NCBI RefSeq assembly: GCF_004358105.1
Contig: NZ_SMYL01000001.1
Coordinates: forward strand, 558,001 to 622,000
Length of the DNA stretch: 64,000 bases
Direction of reading: 5' to 3'
Source: Sapientia aquatica
GTDB lineage: Bacteria; Pseudomonadota; Gammaproteobacteria; Burkholderiales; Burkholderiaceae_D
Part shown: positions 57,382-64,000 of the stretch, piece after piece
Position numbering within the stretch: position 1 is the first letter of the stretch
Layout: each line of letters starts with the position of its first letter
The notes under the pieces: model-generated
What the model saw: only the letters and a program-made list of their open reading frames with translations
Databases searched by the model: none
What the model was told of the DNA's origin: nothing
Position numbers and translations under genes: made by a program

Positions 57382-57666
57382 ATGAAAGCAATTTGGAATA
57401 ACGAAATTATCGCTAGCTCAGACAATACTGTTGTTGTGGAAGGTAATCATTATTTCCCTCCGGCAAGTCTTACGATGCAGTATTTCAAGCCATCCGATAA
57501 GCACACCGTTTGCCCTTGGAAAGGCACCGCCAGCTACTACGATGTCGAAGTCAATGGTAAGGCCAATAAAGATGCTGCTTGGTTTTATCCTGATACCAAA
57601 TCGGCGGCTGATAACATCAAAGGCTATGTGGCATTTTGGCGTGGCGTAGACGTGGTCGAGGGGTAA
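57382..57666 (+). CDS. DUF427 family protein
   Basis: The 94-aa protein matches the DUF427 family: MKAIWNNEIIASSDNTVVVEG, then NHYFPPASL, HTVCPWKGTASYYDV and DAAWFYPDTKSAAD. The family has a beta-barrel-like fold and no established function. GGGGGT lies just before the ATG at 57382. It is divergent from egtD with 95 bp between starts; the open frame upstream of the ATG overlaps egtD and is not conserved. Confidence 0.9.
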   Translation: MKAIWNNEIIASSDNTVVVEGNHYFPPASLTMQYFKPSDKHTVCPWKGTASYYDVEVNGKANKDAAWFYPDTKSAADNIKGYVAFWRGVDVVEG

Positions 57667-57906
57667 TACCTAGGCTTTAAATTACCGCTTCTGGGCGCGA
57701 GTTGAATGAAGATGGTTTGACTCGCAGGTGACCGCTTTTGACGCCTTGGGCTGTCCGCTATTTGATCGGCTTGGTCGTTTTTTTGTCTGATTTACAGGTT
57801 GCAAAACTCAATTGCCTTCTGAATGTGTTTATCCTAGACTGGATTTCTCATGTCAAACAGGCTTCATTGATTTGGCGATCTCGATTACGCATTTAAATTT
57901 ACCAAC

Positions 57907-58353
57907 ATGGCAACTAAAAAAATCACCTCCACTGACGACTTCGACCCGAAAAAATTCCGACCCCACGGGCGCGTCAATTTCATCAAAGACGACGACATCA
58001 TGATTTGCGAGGCCAAAGGGCCATTCGATGTTGAGTTGATCGAGGCAGTCGCCCATGCCCGCACCATAGCCTATGAAGAAATGAACGACTGTGAGAAGTG
58101 GGGCACGATAGTGGTGATTAAAGAAAGTGCCGTTGCGTCCGAAGTTTGTATCGATTTATTGATTGCTTATCTATCCAATTTAGGCAAAGCAAACCTACGC
58201 TCCCACGTCACCAGTATGGTGATTGCGGATGACGTTGAGGGTGCTGAAGTAATGTCCGCGCGATTCATCAGCGCCTATGCCGATGCAGCACAAACATTGA
58301 CTGTCTTTAACCGGCTTAACGATGCCAAAGTATTTGTGAAATTGCATTTGTAA
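57907..58353 (+). CDS. SpoIIAA/STAS-like small protein of unknown function
   Basis: The 148-aa soluble protein has an alternating strand-helix pattern (GRVNFIKDDDIMICEAKGPF, then IEAVAHARTIAYEEM, then GTIVVIKESA) that resembles SpoIIAA-like/STAS folds seen in short proteobacterial proteins. No enzymatic motif or signal peptide is visible. TTGCCT, 17 bp, TAGACT (57812-57840) is a possible promoter. It stands alone; no anti-sigma kinase or phosphatase is nearby to support a partner-switching role. Confidence 0.65.
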   Translation: MATKKITSTDDFDPKKFRPHGRVNFIKDDDIMICEAKGPFDVELIEAVAHARTIAYEEMNDCEKWGTIVVIKESAVASEVCIDLLIAYLSNLGKANLRSHVTSMVIADDVEGAEVMSARFISAYADAAQTLTVFNRLNDAKVFVKLHL

Positions 58354-58560
58354 TGAATACTGGCGCACAATTTATCCCAATATCAAGCAAGTAAGATTTC
58401 ATCTTCCCCAGCCCTCTATGCGTGTGACGTCGAACGGACTAAGCACGCCTTTCAGACTAATTTAGCTACTGGCTTATCGACTGTTCTACTTTGTCGTTGG
58501 ATGCGTTCATTGCATTCGTGCCGACGCGGTTGAGCGATGCACACTCAGGAGTTATAAAAA

Positions 58561-59277
58561 ATGTCTGACTACAGTTTGTATTATTGGGCCATGCCGTTTC
58601 GTGGTCAGTTTGTGCGGGCTGTGTTGGCCTACGCCGGAAAAACATGGACCGAGCATGACGATACGGTGATCGCAGCCATGATGAAGGGCAAAGTGACCAA
58701 GATGCCGATTCCGTATATGGGGCCGCCGATGCTGATCGACAAACAAGCCGATTTTGCCATCGCTCAAATGCCAGCAATTATTATGTATCTGGGCGAAACT
58801 CTGGATCTGCTGCCGGCAACGCCACAGTTGCGTGCGATGACTTTGAAGGTTGTATTGGACTGCAACGATTTGATCGATGAAATCACACTCAATGGCGGAC
58901 GAGAAATGTGGACCGAGGCGAGTTGGCGCAAGTATATTCCGCGCTTAGAAAAATGGATGTCGTTTTGGGAAGAAACCGGTCGGGCGCATGGATTAGGCGA
59001 GGATTCGGGTTTTATGTTGGGTGGACATACGCCCGGCTTAGCAGACGTGGTCAGTGCGACCTTGTGGTCCACATTGAGCGAACGCTTTCCAGTAGTCGGC
59101 GAATTGCTAGTGCAAACAGCGCCGATGACAGCGGCGTTGACAACCCGCACGGCAAGTTTGCCAGCACTCATCAAGTTAGCTGCCAAAGCGAAGCTTGATT
59201 ACGGTGATGCATACTGCGGCGGGGAAATTGAAGCGTCGCTGCGTAAGGTGCTGCATGCGTCTATTCCATCGCATTGA
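58561..59277 (+). CDS. Glutathione S-transferase-like protein
   Basis: The 238-aa cytoplasmic protein has the GST layout. The thioredoxin-like N-terminal domain is about residues 1-85 (YSLYYWAMPFRGQFVRAVLAY, then MPIPYMGPPMLID and FAIAQMPAIIMYLG, where the usual cis-Pro and Ser/glutamine region lies), followed by an all-helical C-terminal domain with TPGLADVVSATLW. AGGAG precedes the ATG. Substrate and class are not clear. The preceding 207 bp (58354-58560) hold no gene. Confidence 0.8.
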   Translation: MSDYSLYYWAMPFRGQFVRAVLAYAGKTWTEHDDTVIAAMMKGKVTKMPIPYMGPPMLIDKQADFAIAQMPAIIMYLGETLDLLPATPQLRAMTLKVVLDCNDLIDEITLNGGREMWTEASWRKYIPRLEKWMSFWEETGRAHGLGEDSGFMLGGHTPGLADVVSATLWSTLSERFPVVGELLVQTAPMTAALTTRTASLPALIKLAAKAKLDYGDAYCGGEIEASLRKVLHASIPSH

Positions 59278-59285
59278 CGCGCAAC

Positions 59286-59306
59286 AAAAAAGGCGCCGAA
59301 GCGCCT
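59286..59306 (-). terminator. Intrinsic terminator of the WG-repeat protein gene
   Basis: On the minus strand AGGCGC and GCGCCT pair around a TTCG tetraloop and are followed by a run of T. It lies about 60 bases past the stop of the gene at 59366-60589. On the plus strand, after the GST-like gene, the hairpin lacks a clear T run. Confidence 0.85.
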
Positions 59307-59365
59307 GTTACTAAGGTTGAAAAGAATGACCAAACATCCATCGCGGTAGTTGTGCCAATAAAACG

Positions 59366-60589
59366 CTAATTGAGCCTAATAAACCGATATTTATAATTCC
59401 CAAACGAGCCATCTCCCTGCACACGCGCGATTCCATCGACGAAGTAACCGGCATTGGTAAAGGTGGGCGGGATGATGAATTTGCCGCTTGTATCGATGTA
59501 GCCGAATTTGTTGTACATGGAAACCAGCGCGATGCCGTTTTTGAAGGGGCCAGCGTGGTCGAATTGGGCGGGGATGACTACTTTGCCAGCTTTGTTGATG
59601 TAGCCGAATTTGCCGGATATCCAATTGGCGGCATCGTTGTCGGTGGCTGATTTATTGGGATTTTTGGCTGGCGGTTTGCCTAGTTCCATCTGGCATAAAC
59701 CTTCCGAGAAAAAGGCTAGGCGTTCAGTTTTGTCGGAGCTGAGTTCAAAGCTTGGTTTGATTTTGACGTTACCTTGTTTGTCGATAAATCCAATTTTTCC
59801 ATTCTCTTTAAAGCGCGCTAATCCGTCGGAAAAAGCGCTCAAGCCTGTAAAGCTTTTGTTGATGACTTTTTTGTTTTGTTTGTCGATGATGAAGTTGACT
59901 TTATTGAGTTCGACTACCGCAACGCCATCGTTAAAATAAGCGGGACTGTCGTACATCGGCTCAATCACCATGCGACCAGTTTTGTCGATGAATCCGTATT
60001 TATCGCCAACGCGCACCGAAGCTATGTCTTCATTAAAATCGGTCGCTTCATCGAATTGCGGCTCAATTACATAAGCGCCGGTTTTATTGATGTAGCCGTA
60101 GCGGGTTCGCAATCCTAAGGTTTTTAACGTGGTGCCGATAAATCCTGAGCCGATCACAGCCAAGCCGTTGTAAAAGTGCGGCGGCGCGTAATAGTTGGCG
60201 CTGAATTGCGTTGGGATAAGCAGCTTGCCGCTTTTGTCGGCAAAGCCCCAACGGGCGCTGCTGGGGTCGTTTCCAGCGATGCCGTTAATTTTGCCGTTGA
60301 CGGTATTGACGGCGACCAAACCATCGGAGAAATACGCATTAAATTGTGCCTGCCACGGATTGAATTGCGGCGCGATCACCAGTTTGCCGGTCTTGTCGAT
60401 AAAGCCCCATTTCTTGTCGATGCTAACCGGCGCTAATCCTTCCGAAAAATCTCCCGCGTTCTCGTAGGATTCGTTATTAATCGCTTGGTAAGCGGGCAGG
60501 TTGTCTTTAGCTTTAACAGGACTTTTTTGCGCATGCGCCAAGGAAACCGAGATGGATAACAGCGCAACGATTAGACGGTATTTAGACAT
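59366..60589 (-). CDS. Exported WG-repeat protein
   Basis: The 407-aa protein has a signal peptide (RLIVALLSISVSLAHAQ) and eight WG/KWG-type repeats of about 40-50 residues. Each is built on a core like WGFIDKTGKLVIAPQF, variants being YGYINKTGAYVIEPQF and FGYIDTSGKFIIPPTF. One repeat (FIIDKQNKKVINKSF) has lost the usual glycine-tryptophan pair. Such repeats form beta-rich arrays exposed outside the cytoplasm, and their function is generally unknown. It is a single-gene unit with its own terminator. Confidence 0.88.
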   Translation of the reverse strand: MSKYRLIVALLSISVSLAHAQKSPVKAKDNLPAYQAINNESYENAGDFSEGLAPVSIDKKWGFIDKTGKLVIAPQFNPWQAQFNAYFSDGLVAVNTVNGKINGIAGNDPSSARWGFADKSGKLLIPTQFSANYYAPPHFYNGLAVIGSGFIGTTLKTLGLRTRYGYINKTGAYVIEPQFDEATDFNEDIASVRVGDKYGFIDKTGRMVIEPMYDSPAYFNDGVAVVELNKVNFIIDKQNKKVINKSFTGLSAFSDGLARFKENGKIGFIDKQGNVKIKPSFELSSDKTERLAFFSEGLCQMELGKPPAKNPNKSATDNDAANWISGKFGYINKAGKVVIPAQFDHAGPFKNGIALVSMYNKFGYIDTSGKFIIPPTFTNAGYFVDGIARVQGDGSFGNYKYRFIRLN

Positions 60590-60722
60590 AGGGCAGGGCG
60601 GAAAAATAAGATGGCGTTGCGTGGATCGCTAGCGATTCAGCGAATGGGTCATTATTAAAGCATAAAAACACGCGAGGCCGACTGCCTAATTGTGAAATCG
60701 TGTAATCCGCGGTAAATAGTCG

Positions 60723-60752
60723 AAAAAAAAGCCCAGAAGGTTATCCTGGGCT
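60723..60752 (-). terminator. Intrinsic terminator after the ALDH7 gene
   Basis: On the minus strand AGCCCAG and CTGGGCT form a 7-bp stem with a 9-base loop, followed by eight T. It lies about 40 bases after the stop of the aldehyde dehydrogenase gene. Confidence 0.9.
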
Positions 60753-60789
60753 GCTAGAAAGACTCACCAACTCTACAACTTAGAACTAC

Positions 60790-62289
60790 TTAAAAATCAA
60801 AACTAATTCCCTGTGCTAAAGGCAAAGAATGGCTGTAATTGATCGTGTTGGTCGAACGGCGCATATACGCTTTCCATGCGTCAGAACCCGATTCACGTCC
60901 GCCACCAGTATCTTTTTCACCACCAAACGCGCCGCCGATTTCGGCACCTGATGGGCCGATATTGACGTTGGCAATACCGCAATCGCTGCCGCTGTCGCAC
61001 ATGAATTTTTCGGCTTCCCGCACATCGGTGGTAAAGATTGATGACGACAAACCTTGTGGCACTTCGTTATTCCACGTGATCGCTTGCGCTAAATCGGTGT
61101 AACGCACAATGTACAAAATTGGCGCGAACGTTTCATGGAACATTGATGGCGTTTGGGTCGGCATTTCTACCAAAGCAGGATGCACGTAATAGCCATCACC
61201 GGCGACCTTGGCGCGTTCACCACCAAACACGACGCCGTTTTCGGATTTGGCTGTGGTCAGCGCTGTTTGCATATTGCTAAACGCTTGGGCATCAATGAGC
61301 GGGCCAATTAACGTTGTTTTCTCTAATGGGTTGCCAATTGGCAGACCGGCATAGATTTTTTTCAAGCGTGGCACAATCGCGTCGTATACGCTGTCATGCA
61401 CAAACAAGCGGCGCAGCGTGGTGCAACGTTGTCCGGCGGTTCCCACGGCTGAGAAGGTAATTGCACGTAAAGCCATTTCAACATCGGCACTTGGCGCGAC
61501 GATCATGGCGTTATTGCCACCTAATTCTAAAATGGTACGAGCCAAGCGGGTGGCGCAACGTTGTGCCACATCGCGTCCCATGCGCGTGCTGCCGGTTGCG
61601 CTAACGACCGGAACGCGGCGATCTTCCACCATGGCGATGCCTGCGTCGCTGTTACCGATGATTAATTCGGCTAAACCAGCTGGCGCATCGCTACCAAAAC
61701 GCGCCACCGCTTTCATAAATAAACTATGCACGGCGATTGCTGTTAATGGTGTTTTTTCCGATGGTTTCCACGTCACGCTGTTACCGCAAACAAAGGCCAA
61801 AGCCGCGTTCCAAGCCCAAACTGCGACCGGGAAATTGAACGCGGAAATCACACCCACCACACCGACCGGATGCCATTGTTCCATCATGCGGTGACCTGGG
61901 CGCTCGGATGCGATAGTCAGGCCATACAATTGGCGCGATAAGCCGACCGCGAAGTCGCAGATATCAATCATTTCTTGCACTTCGCCCCAACCTTCTTGCA
62001 AAATTTTACCGGCTTCCAAGGTCACTAATTGACCCAAAGCGGCTTTGTGGGTGCGTAGTTCTTCGCCAAATAAGCGCACCAATTCGCCACGACGCGGCGC
62101 AGGGATTTCGCGCCATTGCAGATGCGCTGCATGAGCTGAAGTAATTTTGGCGGCGACGTGAGCCGCGTTATCGGCTTTTAAGCTAGCTAAAGTTTGACCG
62201 TCAATTGGTGAGACGCTGTGGATTTGGTTACCAGAATAAGGGGCTAGGTCAACGCCTAATTCAGTTAGCAAGTTGTTGATATTGTTCAT
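60790..62289 (-). CDS. L-piperidine-6-carboxylate / aminoadipate-semialdehyde dehydrogenase (ALDH7 family)
   Basis: This NAD-dependent aldehyde dehydrogenase is likely to oxidise alpha-aminoadipate semialdehyde (in equilibrium with piperideine-6-carboxylate) to alpha-aminoadipate. The 499-aa length fits. The cofactor and active-site motifs are ISAFNFPVAVWAWN, KPSEKTPLTA, ELGGNNAMI (general base Glu) and the nucleophile Cys289 in GTAGQRCTTLRRLF. The N-terminus and CTTLRRL segment match ALDH7A1/antiquitin-type proteins. It lies 131 bp behind the saccharopine/lysine dehydrogenase-like gene, supporting lysine degradation. Confidence 0.88.
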   Translation of the reverse strand: MNNINNLLTELGVDLAPYSGNQIHSVSPIDGQTLASLKADNAAHVAAKITSAHAAHLQWREIPAPRRGELVRLFGEELRTHKAALGQLVTLEAGKILQEGWGEVQEMIDICDFAVGLSRQLYGLTIASERPGHRMMEQWHPVGVVGVISAFNFPVAVWAWNAALAFVCGNSVTWKPSEKTPLTAIAVHSLFMKAVARFGSDAPAGLAELIIGNSDAGIAMVEDRRVPVVSATGSTRMGRDVAQRCATRLARTILELGGNNAMIVAPSADVEMALRAITFSAVGTAGQRCTTLRRLFVHDSVYDAIVPRLKKIYAGLPIGNPLEKTTLIGPLIDAQAFSNMQTALTTAKSENGVVFGGERAKVAGDGYYVHPALVEMPTQTPSMFHETFAPILYIVRYTDLAQAITWNNEVPQGLSSSIFTTDVREAEKFMCDSGSDCGIANVNIGPSGAEIGGAFGGEKDTGGGRESGSDAWKAYMRRSTNTINYSHSLPLAQGISFDF

Positions 62290-62420
62290 GGTGGGTACCT
62301 GATGGGTTGGTAGTGCAAAGTTGAATTTGAAACGACGCTACGATTTCTAGATAAATTCCAGAAATCGTAGCGGCTTGCATTGTAATCCAGTGCGCCAAAT
62401 AAGGCTGAAAGCGACTGCGA

Positions 62421-63509
62421 TTAATGTGCGTAGTATTGACCAAAACGGTTAGCCAAGAAGTCTTTCAACGTTGCTTGCTCTTGGCGTACCAAACCAGTTT
62501 GTGGCAATTGACCGTTGACCAACATATCGACCATCGCGCAAATGCCGGAGGCAGTCGTCAATTGAATCGCGGATAACAATTGGCCGTTGACTTTTTGGCT
62601 GTAGATTTTCTTGGCATACGATTCTTGCTCTAAACGTCCATCGCGCATGCCGCACACGCTGACAAACACCAACACCACGTCTTGCTTCGTGATTGGGATT
62701 GCTGTTTCCATGACTTCTTTGAGGATAGGGCGGCGATCAATATGACCTAATTGCAAATCGCGCACCAACATTTTGATGATGTCGCGGTGGCCTGGGTAAC
62801 GTACTGTTTTGTAGTTCAGATTTTGTACTTTACCTTGCAGGCTTTCGCACAAGGTTCCTAAACCGCCCGAGGTATTAAATGCTTCGTAATCGATACCGTC
62901 TAAAGAGAAATGCTCGATTTCTTCCAAGGGAGATGTTTCGCGCAATTGGCCGTCCACAATCGCTTCGCATGGATTGCAATATTCATTGATTAAGCCATCT
63001 GTGCTCCACGTTAAGTTGTACTTGAGCGCATTGTTCGGGTAGGTCGGCAGCGCACCTACACGCATGCTAACGTCACGTAAGGTGTCAAAACCTTTGGCCA
63101 CATCGTTCGCTACGATAGAGATAAATCCTGGTGCTAAGCCGCATTGTGGGATGAAAGCTGTCTCGGCGTTTTCTGCCAATTGCTTAACGATACGTGTGCT
63201 TTCAACGTCTTCGGTCAAATCAAAATAGTGTGAACGCGCTGCTTTAGCTGCGGCGGCGATGATAGGGGTTAAGAAATATGGGCATGCCGACATCGTGACT
63301 TGATGACCGCGGATAATTTCAGTCACGGCGTCTTTGTCGGATAAATCAATTTGTACGCACTTGGTATTGGGGAAGCCAATTTTGGTGACGTAGTCCAAAC
63401 GATCTTGATCGCGGTCCGCTACGGTGATTTGGTAGTCGCCAGTGTGGGAAAGTAAATTGAGAATAGCGTCGCCGATTTTACCTGCGCCCAATAAGATTAA
63501 TTTAGTCAT
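62421..63509 (-). CDS. Saccharopine dehydrogenase-family oxidoreductase (possible L-lysine 6-dehydrogenase)
   Basis: The 362-aa protein has an N-terminal Rossmann fold (KLILLGAGKIGDAILNLL) and the saccharopine-dehydrogenase C-terminal domain (LAPGFISIVANDVAKGF, FNTSGGLGTLCESLQGK). Bacterial lysine 6-dehydrogenase has this fold and a similar length. It deaminates lysine to the semialdehyde that the neighbouring ALDH7 enzyme would oxidise. A saccharopine dehydrogenase or a related diamine enzyme cannot be ruled out. It is divergent from an Lrp/AsnC regulator and is probably the first gene of a two-gene catabolic unit. Confidence 0.8.
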   Translation of the reverse strand: MTKLILLGAGKIGDAILNLLSHTGDYQITVADRDQDRLDYVTKIGFPNTKCVQIDLSDKDAVTEIIRGHQVTMSACPYFLTPIIAAAAKAARSHYFDLTEDVESTRIVKQLAENAETAFIPQCGLAPGFISIVANDVAKGFDTLRDVSMRVGALPTYPNNALKYNLTWSTDGLINEYCNPCEAIVDGQLRETSPLEEIEHFSLDGIDYEAFNTSGGLGTLCESLQGKVQNLNYKTVRYPGHRDIIKMLVRDLQLGHIDRRPILKEVMETAIPITKQDVVLVFVSVCGMRDGRLEQESYAKKIYSQKVNGQLLSAIQLTTASGICAMVDMLVNGQLPQTGLVRQEQATLKDFLANRFGQYYAH

Positions 63510-63719
63510 GGTTGGTCTCCTAAGATGTAGTGCGATTTGGATTATTTCGTGGCGTGCTCGAAGTTCGGTACGCTGTTGTTATGTTGCTGAGGAGAAGTTT
63601 AAGGGGCTTTCGTGTCAGATAATAGAGAGCAAAATAGTGTCAATATGATGTGCAACACTACAATTTGACGATATAATTGTTGAATATGATCAAAATGTGC
63701 GCAAGCAGACGGAGCGAGT

Positions 63720-64000
63720 ATGAAAATCAACTTAGACAAAATCGATAATCAAATCCTGTCCTTATTGATGGACGATGCGCGTATGCCGGTGACCAGTATC
63801 GCCAAAAAAATCGGCATGGCGCGAACCACTGTGATCGCCCGCATCGCCTCATTGGAGCAAAGCGGCATCATTGCCGGTTACGGGGTGCGATTAAATCAGG
63901 AGTTATTTCAATCGGGCGTGCGCGCTTATGTGGGCATGTCGATTGAGCCGCGCAGCGCGGCGGCTTTAGTCAAATTGTTGCAGCAATGGCCGGAAGTCGA
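63720..64000 (+). CDS. Lrp/AsnC family transcriptional regulator, N-terminal part (cut by window edge)
   Basis: The visible 93 residues include the complete winged helix-turn-helix (KIDNQILSLLMDDARMPVTS, then IAKKIGMARTTVIARIASLE) and the start of the RAM ligand-binding domain (GYGVRLNQELF). Its first base is the A at 63720; GGAGCG precedes the ATG. The gene runs past base 64000. Its divergent position from the lysine dehydrogenase-like gene suggests that it controls that unit, probably in response to lysine or a related amino acid. The 210-bp intergenic region has an AT-rich TATAAT at 63672-63677. Confidence 0.9.
   Translation, partial: MKINLDKIDNQILSLLMDDARMPVTSIAKKIGMARTTVIARIASLEQSGIIAGYGVRLNQELFQSGVRAYVGMSIEPRSAAALVKLLQQWPEV

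Noticed and set aside
1-64000. Mobile elements, prophage, CRISPR arrays, toxin-antitoxin pairs, tRNA or rRNA genes
   Set aside because: I scanned gene content and gaps for transposases, integrases, regular spacer repeats and clover-leaf sequences and found none.

Overview
The window reads as an ordinary, densely packed chromosomal segment of a heterotrophic betaproteobacterium, most likely in Burkholderiales (Oxalobacteraceae-like; this placement is inference). The reasons are the gene neighbourhoods phaC-phaB-phaR, bamD / rluD-pgeF, mltG-tmk, recJ beside an RpfE-like gene and lolC-lolD, pstSCAB-phoU-phoB-phoR beside ppk-sixA, and an NAD-linked Fds-type formate dehydrogenase. Base composition and codon use look even throughout. 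I see no insertion sequence, prophage, integrase, CRISPR array, tRNA or rRNA gene, and no broken gene.

Layout. 1-3553: end of a formate dehydrogenase operon (fdsB partial, fdsA, fdsD). 3545-6325 (minus): NAD(P)HX repair enzyme and a DadA-type amino-acid dehydrogenase. 6607-8319: membrane glycosyltransferase of the ArnT/PMT family. 8335-12180 (minus): glycerol operon glpD-glpK-glpF. 12808-17431: glycine cleavage genes in the order gcvH-gcvP-gcvT. 17567-20916: divergent metE / metR. 20930-27290: housekeeping genes (NRDE protein, ygfZ, mltG, tmk, bamD, rluD, pgeF). 27338-31088: polyhydroxyalkanoate locus (small membrane protein, phaC, phaB, phaR). 31204-33767 (minus): LytTR response regulator, LytS-like kinase and a small exported protein. 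34111-39742: orphan lipoprotein, recJ, RpfE-like gene, lolC-lolD. 39909-50536: a phosphate block (OlsB-like acyltransferase, sixA, ppk, pstSCAB, phoU, phoB, phoR). 50881-54737: dctA and a PAS-containing sensor kinase. 54755-57666: VF530 protein, the ergothioneine pair egtD-egtB, DUF427 protein. 57907-60589: SpoIIAA/STAS-like protein, GST-like protein, WG-repeat protein. 60790-64000: a lysine-catabolism module (ALDH7 piperideine-6-carboxylate dehydrogenase, saccharopine/lysine dehydrogenase-like protein, start of a divergent Lrp/AsnC regulator).

How the genes connect. The clearest regulatory picture is phosphate. Good Pho boxes, each about 10 bp from a plausible -10, lie in the ppk/pstS intergenic region facing both ways. 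A degenerate 11-bp-periodic series of similar half-sites precedes the OlsB-like gene. Phosphate uptake, polyphosphate synthesis and possibly ornithine-lipid synthesis may therefore form one PhoB regulon here. Storage (PHA, polyphosphate), C1 use (formate oxidation, glycine cleavage), glycerol, dicarboxylate and lysine catabolism suggest a versatile aerobic heterotroph.

Most transcription units end in clear intrinsic terminators, and several terminators decide operon limits: one separates the LytS-like kinase from its presumed regulator, one separates phoB from phoR, and one separates dctA from the PAS kinase. I did not find a convincing wholly new system. The best leads are the small exported protein plus LytS-like kinase unit, the Pho-box-like repeats before the OlsB-like gene, the lysine module, and a 13-bp tandem repeat that runs into the end of metE.
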